The notes: generated by a model not told the origin, from the sequence alone. 64,000 nucleotides of DNA from Tumebacillus_A lipolyticus (GCF_042682745.1 NZ_JBHUIO010000011.1:248001-312000); one strand, 5' to 3'. Numbered from the stretch's first letter, positions 49,691-59,011 are shown. Numbers and translations: made by a program.

Positions 49691-51391
49691 TTACACCTTG
49701 AACGTACTGACCGAATCCTGAAGTTCGCCTGCCATCTTCGCCAGCATGTTCGATGCGGCTGTGACCTCTTCCATCGAAGCGGTCTGCTCTTGGACGGTCG
49801 CCGCCACCTGTTGCGTATTGCCCGTCGCTTGGTCGGCAAACGTGGCGATCGTATCGATCGTCGCTGCCAGCTCCTGCGTTCCCACGTTGACCTGCTCGAC
49901 CGCTTCGACCGTATCTTGCGCCTGTTTGGCGAGCGCATCGACAGCCGAATAGATGCCGCGGAACGAATCGCCCGTCAGGTGGATCATTCGAATGCCTTCA
50001 TCGAACGATTTCGTCCCTTCGTTCATCGAGAGGATCGCCACGTTCGCATCGCCTTGCACCTCGCCGATCAGTGCGCGGATGTGGTCGGCCGCAGATGCGG
50101 ACTGTTCGGCAAGCTTCCGCACCTCATCTGCCACCACAGCAAACCCCTTGCCGTGCTCGCCCGCGCGCGATGCTTCGATCGCCGCATTGAGCGCCAGCAG
50201 GTTGGTCTGGCCTGCGATGCTGGTGATCAGCTCGACGATCTGCCCGATCTCGTCCGTCTTCTGGCCCAGCTTGTTCAGTACCTGAGCAGTAGAATGGATC
50301 TTCTCGGTGCTCATCTCCATCTGCTTGATCGTCTTTTCCACCACGTCGTGTCCATCTTTCGCACGGCTTGTCGCCGTCAGCGAAGAGTCGGTCACCGTCG
50401 CGATGCCGGTGACGATGTGCTCGATGTTGCTCTTCATGTCGGTCACAACTTTGTTCGTGAAAGTGAGCCCTTGCAACTGCTTGTCTGCGCCGGCCGACAC
50501 TTCCTGAACGGCTGCTGCGATCTGCTCGGCTGCGCGGCAGGTTTGATCCGCCCCGGCCATCAGCTGTTCGGAGGTCGATGCGACCTGTGCCGAATTTAAC
50601 GATACCTGTTGCAAGATCCCGCGCAAATTCTGCACCATCTTGTCAAAGTCGCGGCTGAGATCGCCAATTTCATCACGCGATTTTAGGTTGATCGGCTCTA
50701 ATGTAAAATCCCCGTTCGATACTTTCTTGACCTGTGCGGCCAGACGATAGACGGGCTTGGTAAATTGATTGGGAACGATAAAGACGATTAAAAAGGTCAG
50801 CAAGGTCGCGACAGCTGTCAGCGCCAACACGAAATTTCTTCCGTCGTGGTTGATCTCGACTGTCGATTTCGTCGCTGCTGCGCCATACTCTTGGTTGGTT
50901 TGCTTCAGCTTGTGCAGATCGGCGATCGCCTTGTCGAACGCCTCGATCGCAGCCAGATCCGCCTTGTTGAACGCCTCGATGTTGCGCTCTTCTGCCGCCT
51001 TGATCAAAAGCGGGATCTGCTCTTCAAATTTCTTGTAGTCTGCCGAGAAGGTAGCGAACAGCTTGCTCTCTTCCTCCGTGTCTGCCAACTCTTTGAATTG
51101 ACCCAACATCTTGGTGACATCCGCTTGATCCGCTGTGATCGAGCTGACCACCTGCTCCGCATCTTGCGGAGTTTGCGCCATCCGCATTCTGGTCATCATC
51201 CGTTGGATGTTGGTGACCTTGGCTGTGATATCACCTGCGATCACGACGCTTGGCATCACATGTTCATCGATCTCCTGGGTCAACTTCTCCATGTTGTTCA
51301 TCCGCTCGACCGCTACCGTACCTGTCGCGATCAACAGCAACAACACGAGGAGAAAGCTGATGAACAGCTTCATTCGCACCGAAAACTTCAT
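49691..51391 (-). CDS. Methyl-accepting chemotaxis protein with 4HB sensor
   Basis: The 566-residue receptor has TM1 (about 10-28), an extracellular four-helix bundle (about 30-185; ITAKVTNIQRMMTRMRMAQ), TM2 (190-210) and HAMP (212-265). The methyl-accepting coil carries SIAGQTNLLALNAAIEASRAGEHGKGFAVVADEVRKLAEQS. It is unrelated in sensor to the two MCPs near 27 kb. ATG 51391 follows GGAGGCAATGG. It ends in DSVSTFKV, without a NWET-type methyltransferase-binding tail. Confidence 0.93.
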   Translation of the reverse strand: MKFSVRMKLFISFLLVLLLLIATGTVAVERMNNMEKLTQEIDEHVMPSVVIAGDITAKVTNIQRMMTRMRMAQTPQDAEQVVSSITADQADVTKMLGQFKELADTEEESKLFATFSADYKKFEEQIPLLIKAAEERNIEAFNKADLAAIEAFDKAIADLHKLKQTNQEYGAAATKSTVEINHDGRNFVLALTAVATLLTFLIVFIVPNQFTKPVYRLAAQVKKVSNGDFTLEPINLKSRDEIGDLSRDFDKMVQNLRGILQQVSLNSAQVASTSEQLMAGADQTCRAAEQIAAAVQEVSAGADKQLQGLTFTNKVVTDMKSNIEHIVTGIATVTDSSLTATSRAKDGHDVVEKTIKQMEMSTEKIHSTAQVLNKLGQKTDEIGQIVELITSIAGQTNLLALNAAIEASRAGEHGKGFAVVADEVRKLAEQSASAADHIRALIGEVQGDANVAILSMNEGTKSFDEGIRMIHLTGDSFRGIYSAVDALAKQAQDTVEAVEQVNVGTQELAATIDTIATFADQATGNTQQVAATVQEQTASMEEVTAASNMLAKMAGELQDSVSTFKV

Positions 51392-51530
51392 TCCATTGCC
51401 TCCATTCAACACTGTTGTTTCCGTCAAAAACCGACACGTTTTCGACATCTATACCCCCTATAATAAATTAATATCCGATATTTTGAAAGACATATTTTAT
51501 ATTATATTCTTACCAATAAAGGATTTAGAC

Positions 51531-51564
51531 AAAAAAAAACCTGCCGAGACCATGTCTCGTCAGG
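51531..51564 (-). terminator. Terminator of small secreted peptide gene
   Basis: CCTG-CGAGAC/GTCTCG-CAGG then TTTTTTTTT on the minus strand. Confidence 0.85.
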
Positions 51565-51594
51565 GATTGAAAATTTTGATCCGATCGGTTGTAC

Positions 51595-51768
51595 CTATCG
51601 TTTTTTCATCTGCACCGACAGCACCGCTTCCGGTGCATCCACCTGTTGCAGAGCGACCTCGTCCTCCGTTTGGATCGCCGGTTGTGGGTCCTTCTGCACA
51701 ACCAGATCGCCTGTGACCACCCCGAGCAACATGGCCACGAGAAATGCTGACACGCCTGGCGCTTTCAT
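51595..51768 (-). CDS. Small secreted or membrane-anchored peptide
   Basis: The 57-residue protein has a start KAPGVSAFLVAMLLGVVTG that looks like a short signal or anchor helix. An acidic/Gln-rich remainder follows (KDPQPAIQTEDEVALQQVD) with a basic KKR end. No family recognised. ATG 51768 is preferred over GTG 51777 because GAGGTG then lies about 10 nt upstream. It has its own strong terminator, which supports expression. Confidence 0.5.
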   Translation of the reverse strand: MKAPGVSAFLVAMLLGVVTGDLVVQKDPQPAIQTEDEVALQQVDAPEAVLSVQMKKR

Positions 51769-51855
51769 CTTTGCCACACCTCTGGTTTCCGATTCTCAAA
51801 AGAGTGTATTCAACAATCAAGACGCACAGAAGTCGACAGAAGTTTCCAGCCGCAC

Positions 51856-51882
51856 AAAAAAAGGGCGTGTCGGCACGCCCTT
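51856..51882 (-). terminator. Terminator of relQ-like gene
   Basis: GGGCGTG-CCGA-CACGCCC then TTTTTTT on the minus strand. Confidence 0.9.
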
Positions 51883-51890
51883 CCTCTCGC

Positions 51891-52688
51891 TTATAGCCCG
51901 CTGCCATCGAGCAGCTGTTGCAACCGCAGCTCGATCTCTTTGGCCAGCTCGACCAACTTCTCGATCTCTTCGCTCTGCGTGTCGTGAAACCGCTGGTGGA
52001 ACTCGGAGGCCACCTCGACATGTCCGGCGATGATCAGCTTCTCCAAGTTGCGAAGGATGCCCTCCACCGTGTTCGATTTCGTCTCAAACAGGATCTGCGC
52101 AACCAGGATCTCCTCGCGAATCTGCGACATCTCATTGTCGAGATGAAACGACGCTTCTGCTGCGCCGACCAGACGCTGACGAACGTTGGCCGGAATGTTC
52201 CCTTTGTACTTATAGTTCAGCGAATGTTCGATCGTCGCCCAAAAGTTCATCGCCAGCGTCCGAATCTGAACTTCCGCCAGCAGTTCTAACTCGCCGTCTG
52301 CCGTCTGCACCGGATAGCTGACGATAAAATGGTAAGAGCGATAGCCGCTCGGCTTGCGGTTGGTCACATAGTCGCGCTCTTCCACCACCACCATGTCCTT
52401 GCGGTTGCGAATGTGCTCCGCCACTCGATGCATATCTTCGACAAACTGGCACATGATGCGCAGACCGGCGATGTCTGGAACTTTCTCCACCTCGTCGAGC
52501 GGGATGTTTAAGATCTTCGCTTTTTCGATGATGCTCGATACCTTCTTGACGCGTCCGGTCACAAACTCGATCGGTGTATACTCCTCTTTGCGCTTCAACT
52601 CGGTGCGCAAGGCTCGCAACTTTACTTTGAGCTCCTCTACAGCCTGTTCATAAGGAATCAAGAATGTCTCCCAATCACGTCCGTACAC
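51891..52688 (-). CDS. relQ: Small alarmone synthetase, RelQ/YjbM type
   Basis: The 265-residue enzyme makes (p)ppGpp from ATP and GDP/GTP. Diagnostic segments are IEFVTGRVKKVSSIIEKA, DIAGLRIMCQFVEDM, RDYVTNRKPSGYRSYHFIVSYP and AEVQIRTLAMNFWATIEHSLNYKY (catalytic Glu in the EVQIRT strand). There is no HD hydrolase domain. GTG 52688 is chosen since AAGGGGG lies 7 nt upstream and the residues align with the YjbM start five residues before the conserved Trp. Relative to Bacillus YjbM there is a C-terminal extension of about 50 residues, mostly charged helix. Confidence 0.92.
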   Translation of the reverse strand: MYGRDWETFLIPYEQAVEELKVKLRALRTELKRKEEYTPIEFVTGRVKKVSSIIEKAKILNIPLDEVEKVPDIAGLRIMCQFVEDMHRVAEHIRNRKDMVVVEERDYVTNRKPSGYRSYHFIVSYPVQTADGELELLAEVQIRTLAMNFWATIEHSLNYKYKGNIPANVRQRLVGAAEASFHLDNEMSQIREEILVAQILFETKSNTVEGILRNLEKLIIAGHVEVASEFHQRFHDTQSEEIEKLVELAKEIELRLQQLLDGSGL

Positions 52689-52836
52689 ACGGGATGCCCC
52701 CTTCACTTGCGACATGCGATCGTTCTGTTCACTCTGAGACGATCCTAGCAATCTCCGGCTCGAAACATCCGCTCACATCGCTAAGGTATTCAGAACCAAC
52801 CTCGTTTCATGCTTCGAGCTGAAAGACAAACCTTGC

Positions 52837-53133
52837 TTAGAAACGCTCCTGACCAAACTCTTTGATGAAAGCTGGTGTATGTACGCGGGCATATTGAATT
52901 CGCCCTTCTTCGCTCGTCTGCCAATGCAGCGTGATCGGCGTCCACGTCCCGCGATCGCGGAACACGGCAACCGTCTGATGAAACCCCTTTTTCACAGCGT
53001 TCGGATTGATCTGATCGCTCGAAAGCAGGCGCTCTCCCAGCTGATCAGCTTTCTCGGCAGTAAGCGGCGTTTCGTCCGGCATAAACTCGATCAGAATCGA
53101 CTGGATCGAAGTGATGTACTCCGGGTATGTCAT
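52837..53133 (-). CDS. Hypothetical protein
   Basis: The 98-residue soluble protein has an N-terminal helical part (YPEYITSIQSILIEFMPDETP, TAEKADQLGERLL). A beta-rich C-terminal part follows (TVAVFRDRGTWTPITLHWQTSEEGRIQYARVHTP). No family recognised, no signal peptide. ATG 53133 has GGAGG 7 nt upstream. It is divergent from the M29 aminopeptidase gene. Confidence 0.65.
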   Translation of the reverse strand: MTYPEYITSIQSILIEFMPDETPLTAEKADQLGERLLSSDQINPNAVKKGFHQTVAVFRDRGTWTPITLHWQTSEEGRIQYARVHTPAFIKEFGQERF

Positions 53134-53266
53134 AAGGGTGCCTCCTTCGGACAAACATTTTCTACAAGAGATGATAGCACATTTAGCAGGTGTTTTCGAT
53201 GCAGGATTTCCAAGTCGCAAGCGGGAACTGATTAGGTATACCATATCTGCGAAAGAAGGGGACTCT

Positions 53267-54376
53267 ATGCTCGACCCAAGAATGACCAAGCTGGCAGAAA
53301 CGCTGGTCAACTTTTCGACCAACGTTCAGCCAGGAGAAAATGTGCACATCGACGTGACCGAGATCGACATGGCGCTGGTGAAAGAGCTGATCAAGGCGGT
53401 GCATAAAGCGGGGGGCAACCCGTTTGTCAACATCCGCCACAATGAAGTGCAACGCCAACTGCTGATGAACGCGACAGAGGATCAATTGCGCATCTGGGGA
53501 GAAAACGAGGCGGCTCATCTGGAAAAGATGGACTGCTGGATCGGCGTTCGCGGCGGCAACAACATCTCGTATCTCGCCGATGTTCCTGGCGAGAAGATGG
53601 CGATGTACAACAAGGTCTACCGCGCTCGTACAGGGCCTGCGATCGAATCTTGCCGCTGGGTGATCCTGCGCTACCCGACCGACGCGTTCGCCCAATCGGC
53701 CAACATGAGCACCGAAGCGTTTGAAGATTTCTACTTCGATGTCTGCACGCTCGACTACGCGAAGATGTCCAAAGCGATGGACGCGCTGAAAGAGCTGATG
53801 GACAAGACGGACAAAGTCCGCCTGATCGGCCCAGGCACCGACCTGAGCTTCTCGATGCAGGGCATCCCGTCGATCAAATGTGACGGCCATGTCAACATCC
53901 CGGATGGCGAAGTATATTCGGCGCCGATTCGCGATTCGGTAAACGGCATCATCTCCTTTAACACCGCGACCAACTACCAAGGGTTCACCTACGAAAACGT
54001 GCGCTTCGTCTTCGAAAACGGCAAGATCGTCGAAGCGACCGCCAACGACACGGAGCGGATCAACCGCGTGCTCGATACGGACGAGGGCGCGCGCTACATC
54101 GGCGAGTTTTCGATCGCCTTCAACCCTTACATCAAACACCCGATGCTCGACACGCTGTTCGATGAGAAGATCGACGGCTCGTTCCACTTCACGCCAGGTC
54201 AATGTTATGACAACGCGTCCAACGGCAACGACTCTGTCATCCACTGGGACATCGTGAGCATCCAACGCCCCGAGTACGGCGGTGGCGAGATCTGGTTTGA
54301 CGATGTGCTGATCCGCAAAGATGGCCGCTTTGTCATCCCGGATCTCGAAGCGCTGAACCCGGAAAACCTGCTGTAA
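53267..54376 (+). CDS. M29-family aminopeptidase (AmpS-like)
   Basis: The 369-residue metallopeptidase shows the M29 pattern: LVNFSTNVQPGENVHIDVTE and VRGGNNISYLADVPGEKM. The C-terminal metal and catalytic region has NIPDGEVYSAPIRDSVNGIISFN, GEFSIAFNPYI, GSFHFTPGQCYDNA and SVIHWDIV. The family's His, Glu and Asp metal ligands are seen. It is a cytosolic co-catalytic zinc/cobalt aminopeptidase. ATG 53267 follows AAGAAGGGG; the longer frame upstream covers another gene's promoter and is not used. Confidence 0.92.
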   Translation: MLDPRMTKLAETLVNFSTNVQPGENVHIDVTEIDMALVKELIKAVHKAGGNPFVNIRHNEVQRQLLMNATEDQLRIWGENEAAHLEKMDCWIGVRGGNNISYLADVPGEKMAMYNKVYRARTGPAIESCRWVILRYPTDAFAQSANMSTEAFEDFYFDVCTLDYAKMSKAMDALKELMDKTDKVRLIGPGTDLSFSMQGIPSIKCDGHVNIPDGEVYSAPIRDSVNGIISFNTATNYQGFTYENVRFVFENGKIVEATANDTERINRVLDTDEGARYIGEFSIAFNPYIKHPMLDTLFDEKIDGSFHFTPGQCYDNASNGNDSVIHWDIVSIQRPEYGGGEIWFDDVLIRKDGRFVIPDLEALNPENLL

Positions 54377-54381
54377 TCGCG

Positions 54382-54425
54382 ATTGCCCTCTTACGCCGAC
54401 CACGGTGCGCAAGAGGGCAATTTTT
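54382..54425 (+). terminator. Terminator after M29 aminopeptidase
   Basis: ATTGCCCTCTT/AAGAGGGCAAT then TTTTTAC. Confidence 0.9.
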
Positions 54426-54451
54426 ACAAGCGGGTGACACGCTCGTCCAGC

Positions 54452-54477
54452 AAAAAGGACAGGTCTGCACCTGCCCT
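54452..54477 (-). terminator. Terminator of cupredoxin gene
   Basis: GGGCAGGT-GCAG-ACCTGTCC then TTTTTG on the minus strand. Confidence 0.85.
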
Positions 54478-54482
54478 CATGA

Positions 54483-54932
54483 CTACTGCACCCGCAGATA
54501 GCCGATCATCGGCCCTTCCTGCTCCAGCGTCGTATGGATCAGACAGACGATGCGGTAGGTTCCGACCTTTTTCGGGGTAAAGGTGACGGTCGTCACTTTT
54601 CCCTTCTCCACCTTGCCGCTCACGCCCAACCCCTCGATCTCGAACGGGTGCTCCTTCCCTTTCATTCCATAGAAGTGCAGCGTCACCGGCTTCCCTTTCT
54701 CGACTGTCAAAAAGCCTGGGTCCCACCGATACGCCTCGATCTCCTTCCCATCTTCCAGCTTCGTCTTGATCTCGTTGGTGACGATCCAAAACTCCTGCTT
54801 CTCCATCGCTTTGCTCACCGAGTGCGCTTGATCCAACTGCGGTGCTGTCTCCGCAAAACTTGTGCTGGGCAGCAGGAGCAGGGCGCTTGCGATCACCAGC
54901 GGCCTGATCGCCTTCCTAAACCTCTTTCGCAT
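54483..54932 (-). CDS. Secreted cupredoxin-domain protein
   Basis: The 149-residue protein has a signal peptide (RKRFRKAIRP, hydrophobic core, cleavage near SFAET at about 28) and a cupredoxin beta-sandwich. Likely type 1 copper ligands are His in GKEHPFEI, and Cys, His and Met in TYRIVCLIHTTLEQEGPMIG. Similar proteins carry electrons or bind copper outside the membrane. It sits downstream of the sigma/membrane regulator pair on the same strand but has its own terminator. ATG 54932 follows AAGGAGG. Confidence 0.78.
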   Translation of the reverse strand: MRKRFRKAIRPLVIASALLLLPSTSFAETAPQLDQAHSVSKAMEKQEFWIVTNEIKTKLEDGKEIEAYRWDPGFLTVEKGKPVTLHFYGMKGKEHPFEIEGLGVSGKVEKGKVTTVTFTPKKVGTYRIVCLIHTTLEQEGPMIGYLRVQ

Positions 54933-55029
54933 CCAAGATCCTCCTTTTCATCTTCCTTACACCTACTATCCCCCAGTGGCAACCAACCATTCTCATGCCT
55001 TCCAAACAAACTTCGCTTTCAGCTGCAAG

Positions 55030-55060
55030 CAAAAAGGACAGCTCGCCAAAGAGCTGCCCC
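55030..55060 (-). terminator. Terminator of sigma factor operon
   Basis: GGCAGCTC/GAGCTGTCC with CTTTTTG on the minus strand. Confidence 0.75.
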
Positions 55061-55082
55061 GCTATTCATCCATTCGCTCCGC

Positions 55083-56549
55083 TCATCTTTTCGGGACGGT
55101 CACCTCATACGGATCGGCTAACAGCCTGCCTCGATCGTCGAACACTTTCACCACGAACGACTCCCCCTCGATCCGCCGCAGCATCTCATAGGGGACGGTC
55201 ACCACCTGCACCCGATTTTTCTCATGCATCAGTTGCACTTGCAGCTCCGAACCTTTGAGCGAAAAGCCGTTCAGCTTCCCGTTGAACACGTAAAGGCCCG
55301 TCTCCTTTTGCAGATCCACCTTTTGATCGCTCGGGATCACATCGACGGTGTCCAAAAACTCGGGCGTTCGATCCGGATAGGAGAAGTTCAGCCCTTCGAC
55401 GGGCAGCTCCACATTCTGCACATCAAACTTGACCATCGCCACCTGACCCAAACTGCTGTCAGGAGCCACTCGGCGCGCCTTCAGATCGACCAGATAGGTC
55501 CCCTCTCCCGCTCGCACCCGAATCTTCTCATTCGGCAGCGTGTGCATAACCTGCAGATCTTTCGCGCCGAGCACCCGAAACGTTGCGCTCATCCAGTTGG
55601 CGTCGCGCATTCTCCCGGTGATCGCCTCATAGAAGAGGATCTCACGCTCGCTCGACCCAGCCGGCTTAAAGTTGACAGCCAGCAGGTTGGTGTCCGTCCA
55701 GAAGACCTCTTCGACCTCTCCCGCGGGCAATTTAACCAAGAGCTGCGGTTTCATTCCGACAGACGCCATATAGATCTCCGGCGCTGGTTTCGGTTCGACA
55801 AACACCAGCTGCGAGGTAAACGAAGGGTCTGCTGCAAACATCGTCCATCTCGAATTGTTCGACCAATCGGATTGCTTGAGAAAAACTTCCGCCTTCCCAC
55901 GCTGCGTGCGCACGATCTCCAGCCCGTCCGTCCCATCATAGGTCACCTCTCCGGAGCGCTTGATGCCGGAGATCTCCCAACGGCCCGCATTTTCACGGAC
56001 GGTCACCTCATACGCCTCGCTGGAGGCGGCAGCACCTGACCACCCCCACGACACGCGAACGCTGTACTGTATCTTGCCGTTTCCTTTCGAGGCGTTATAG
56101 ATCGTATAGCCGGTCATGTGCGGATTGGTCTGGTTGGACGTGACCAGATCGCGCTCCTGTCTCAACGATTCAGCAAAGAAGATGCTCGCATCGTCGACCC
56201 GTCGCTGGAGCAACAGGTTGAAATAGGAGCTGACCACTTCATACGGTGCGAGCCCCTGCACCATCTGATTGGCACTCGGCTGGGAGAACGTTTGCCAATC
56301 GGGCATTTTGATCGCACCATCCTCTTGAAACGGGGAGGTGATCAGCAGACCACAAAATACGGCGAGGGTGATCGTCAGCGCAATCGTACTGCGCCGCAGC
56401 CAGCGCGATCGCTGCTCCACGCGAGTCCGGCGATCATATTCCTGCAGAACCTGTTGTTTGAACGACAGCATGTCTTCCGGCTTGTCTTGCTCATTCGGCT
56501 GTATCTGCTTCAGCTCTTTTTTCAATCGATCCCACTGAGGTTCTGTCAC
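55083..56549 (-). CDS. Membrane-anchored regulator, probable anti-sigma factor
   Basis: The 488-residue protein has a cytoplasmic, helical N terminus (1-55; WDRLKKELKQIQPNEQD, SFKQQVLQEYDRRTR), one TM helix (about 56-75) and a large extracellular part. The first portion of that part resembles a NTF2-like or lipoprotein fold. The rest is beta-rich, possibly propeller-like. It overlaps the ECF sigma gene by 4 nt. This order and topology suggest that the N terminus sequesters the sigma factor. No zinc-type HxxxCxxC motif is present. The signal sensed is unknown. Confidence 0.7.
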   Translation of the reverse strand: MTEPQWDRLKKELKQIQPNEQDKPEDMLSFKQQVLQEYDRRTRVEQRSRWLRRSTIALTITLAVFCGLLITSPFQEDGAIKMPDWQTFSQPSANQMVQGLAPYEVVSSYFNLLLQRRVDDASIFFAESLRQERDLVTSNQTNPHMTGYTIYNASKGNGKIQYSVRVSWGWSGAAASSEAYEVTVRENAGRWEISGIKRSGEVTYDGTDGLEIVRTQRGKAEVFLKQSDWSNNSRWTMFAADPSFTSQLVFVEPKPAPEIYMASVGMKPQLLVKLPAGEVEEVFWTDTNLLAVNFKPAGSSEREILFYEAITGRMRDANWMSATFRVLGAKDLQVMHTLPNEKIRVRAGEGTYLVDLKARRVAPDSSLGQVAMVKFDVQNVELPVEGLNFSYPDRTPEFLDTVDVIPSDQKVDLQKETGLYVFNGKLNGFSLKGSELQVQLMHEKNRVQVVTVPYEMLRRIEGESFVVKVFDDRGRLLADPYEVTVPKR

Positions 56550-57097
56550 CTGAAACTCACCCCTTTCTCAGCCGCCTCTTGTATGACCTGTTGAAACAGT
56601 GGATCGCCGCCAAGCAGTTCCTGAAGTTTTTTCAGTGCTCGGTGTAGCTTCGTCCGCGTTTTGGCAGACGTCCAGCCGAAAATCGCGGCCGTTTCCTCTG
56701 TGGAAAAATCATGGATCATCCGCAGCACGATCACATCGCGATCATCCTTTTTCAAGGACAGCAACGCTTCGCGCAACGCGGCTTCTTTCGCGCTCAGCTC
56801 CGCTCGCTCATAGAGGGAAGGCTCATCGCTTGGCACATCGTGGATCTCCGATAAGGAGAACAGGTTTTTAATCCGTTTCTTGCGATACCAATCGGCAACG
56901 GCGCGACGGGCGATCGCTAAGATCCACGTCTTCGGGGCGGCCAATCCTTGAAAGCGATCCGCCCCGACCAACACCCGGACGAACACCTCTTGCGCGATGT
57001 CCTCCACATCGTGGCGCGAGCGCACTTGGTATCCGATATATGCAAACACGTCTCGGTGGTAGAGACGGTACCATTCATCTAAATCATGTTCCACCAT
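56546..57097 (-). CDS. ECF-type RNA polymerase sigma factor
   Basis: The 183-residue sigma factor has region 2 (YRLYHRDVFAYIGYQVRSRHDVEDIAQEVFVRVL), linker, and region 4 (LSLKKDDRDVIVLRMIHDFSTEETAAIFGWTSAKTRTKLHRALKKLQ). No regions 1 or 3 are present, so it belongs to group 4. It is co-transcribed with a downstream membrane protein. Such sigma factors often control their own promoter; no such site was identified here. ATG 57097 follows GAGGGGAAAGG. Confidence 0.93.
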   Translation of the reverse strand: MVEHDLDEWYRLYHRDVFAYIGYQVRSRHDVEDIAQEVFVRVLVGADRFQGLAAPKTWILAIARRAVADWYRKKRIKNLFSLSEIHDVPSDEPSLYERAELSAKEAALREALLSLKKDDRDVIVLRMIHDFSTEETAAIFGWTSAKTRTKLHRALKKLQELLGGDPLFQQVIQEAAEKGVSFR

Positions 57098-57226
57098 CGA
57101 GCCTTTCCCCTCCTCGTGCGCTGATTGTCATTCTCATCTGTCTAGTAGTATAGTCGAGAGTTCCGCGAATTCTGTTACACATTTATCCTAAAAATTAATC
57201 TAAACACCGAAAAATCACTCACTTAT

Positions 57227-57262
57227 AAAGAAAGAAGGCTGTCCGATTGAATGACAGCCTTC
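57227..57262 (-). terminator. Terminator of ytqB/ytqA
   Basis: GAAGGCTGTC/GACAGCCTTC then TTTCTTTAT on the minus strand. Confidence 0.8.
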
Positions 57263-57839
57263 AAAATTCGCGCTTTTCCAGCGCCAACAGCACCGGTGGA
57301 TCGTTTTTCTGATTCAAAAACCGATGGAGCAACACGTGCACCTTCGTCTGTTCGAGCGACTCCGCCCAGGCGAGAACTGCCGAGGACTCCGCCTTGCCCG
57401 CCTGATGGCCCGAGTAGATCATCACCGTCATCACGCCGCCCGGCGCGAGCAGATCGAGACCCGCTTGCAGCGCGGCGAGCGTGGAAGCAGACTCGGTCAC
57501 CACCGCTCGATCGCCGCCGGGCAGATAGCCGAGATTGAACATCACCGCCTTGACGCGCCCTCGCCAGTCTTCCGGCACACCATCGCTCATCAGCGCATGG
57601 CTCATCTGCCGCAGCTCGACGCGCTCCAAGACGCCGGCATCTGCCAGCCTCTCCCGCGCTCGTTCGAGCGCCATCTCCTGTACATCAAACCCGATCACGC
57701 GACCCGTCGGGCCGACGCGCTCCGCCAAGAACAGCGTGTCATGCCCGTTGCCGACCGTCGCATCGACCGCGACATCGCCAGGCGATAGGGCGATCGACAG
57801 CAGCTCTCGCGCATAGCGAAGCAATGGTGCGATCACCAT
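57261..57839 (-). CDS. ytqB: Class I SAM-dependent methyltransferase YtqB
   Basis: The 192-residue protein has a complete SAM fold: VAVDATVGNGHDTLFLAERVGPTGRVIGFDVQ (motif I and the acidic end of strand 2), VKAVMFNLGYLPGGDR and a C-terminal HRFLNQKNDPPVLLALEK. This is the YtqB (tRNA 5-aminomethyl-2-thiouridine methylation, MnmM) pattern. The adjacent gene is ytqA, as in Bacillus. Start ATG 57839 overlaps none; it is 12 nt behind ytqA. Confidence 0.88.
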   Translation of the reverse strand: MVIAPLLRYARELLSIALSPGDVAVDATVGNGHDTLFLAERVGPTGRVIGFDVQEMALERARERLADAGVLERVELRQMSHALMSDGVPEDWRGRVKAVMFNLGYLPGGDRAVVTESASTLAALQAGLDLLAPGGVMTVMIYSGHQAGKAESSAVLAWAESLEQTKVHVLLHRFLNQKNDPPVLLALEKREF

Positions 57840-57851
57840 CTGACCACCCGC

Positions 57852-58808
57852 TCACCGCGTTGGCACATAATATTTCCCCTGCCACGAACCGCGCCGCTTC
57901 AGCTCATCATCGATTCCGTTGAGCACCGACCACTTGTCGAGCGACCAGAGCGGGCCGATCAGCGTATCCGGCGGTCCATCGCCCGTCAGACGGTGAATCA
58001 CCATGTCGGGCGGCAAGATTTCCAACATGTCGCACACCAGTTTCAGGTAGCGATCCTGATCGATAAACTCGACCAGACCTTCCTCGTACTGCTTGACCAT
58101 CGGCGTGTATTTCAGCAAGTGCAGCAGATGGATCTTGATCCCCTGCACGCCCATCTGCGCCACCGCTCGCGCCGTCTCCATCATCATCTCATCCGTCTCC
58201 TGCGGCAGACCTAAGATGATGTGGGAGCACACGTTGATGCCGCGCTGCCGAAGCTTTGTCACCGCATCGAGGTAGACCTGATAATCGTGCGCCCTGTTGA
58301 TCAGCTCTGCCGTCTCCTCATGGATCGTCTGCAGGCCGAGCTCCAGCCACAGATAGGTGCGGGAATTGAGCTCTGCCAGATAGTCGATCACATCATCGGG
58401 CAGACAGTCGGGACGCGTGGCGATCGAAAGGCCGACCACATCCTCTTGCTCAAGGATCGTCTCATAATACTCCCGCAGCGTCTCCACCGGCGCATACGTG
58501 TTGGTGTACGCCTGAAAATAGCCGAGGTATTTCGCCTTGGGCCATTTGCGATGCATCCGCTCTTTCACATCGTGAAACTGGGTGACCAGATCATCCTTGC
58601 GATTGCCTGCAAAATCGCCCGAGCCGCGCGCCGAGCAGAACGTGCACCCGCCGGTCGTCACCACCCCGTCGCGGTTCGGGCAGGTAAAGCCCGCATCGAG
58701 CGGCACCTTGAACACTTTCTCCCCAAACTGAGCGCGCAGATGATGATTCCACGTATGATAGCGCTTATCGCCCCAGAGGAGCGGTTCCTGTCTTGTCAAC
58801 TGAGTCAT
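57852..58808 (-). CDS. ytqA: Radical SAM protein YtqA (TIGR01212 family)
   Basis: The 318-residue protein has the family motif RYHTWNHHLRAQFGEKVFKVPLDAGFTCPNRDG and then TTGGCTFCSARG. It supplies CxxxxxxxxxxxxCxxC cluster Cys. YFQAYTNTYAP, LSIATRPDCLPD and ELGLQTIHEETAELINRAH follow. This is the TIGR01212 group, of unknown chemistry, paired with ytqB in Bacillota. ATG 58808 follows AAAGGGG; the longer frame is not supported. Confidence 0.9.
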   Translation of the reverse strand: MTQLTRQEPLLWGDKRYHTWNHHLRAQFGEKVFKVPLDAGFTCPNRDGVVTTGGCTFCSARGSGDFAGNRKDDLVTQFHDVKERMHRKWPKAKYLGYFQAYTNTYAPVETLREYYETILEQEDVVGLSIATRPDCLPDDVIDYLAELNSRTYLWLELGLQTIHEETAELINRAHDYQVYLDAVTKLRQRGINVCSHIILGLPQETDEMMMETARAVAQMGVQGIKIHLLHLLKYTPMVKQYEEGLVEFIDQDRYLKLVCDMLEILPPDMVIHRLTGDGPPDTLIGPLWSLDKWSVLNGIDDELKRRGSWQGKYYVPTR

Positions 58809-59011
58809 TGTACGACCCCTTTCTACAGCGTCCAACCGTTTCGCCCTCTATTGTACCACCCATAGCATGTGTAGAAAAATCCGCATTTCACTCCCGGTTT
58901 TTTCGGTACGGTACAGACCGTTAGGACATATGATACATCAGATTAGCGGGTCATAATGCAAGTCTGGGAAAAACGCATCAACCGATCTGTCGAGCTTTCA
59001 TGTTGGCGAGT

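Noticed and set aside
53183..54412. 409-codon minus-strand open frame
   Set aside because: Fully antisense to the M29 aminopeptidase, whose motifs are clear.
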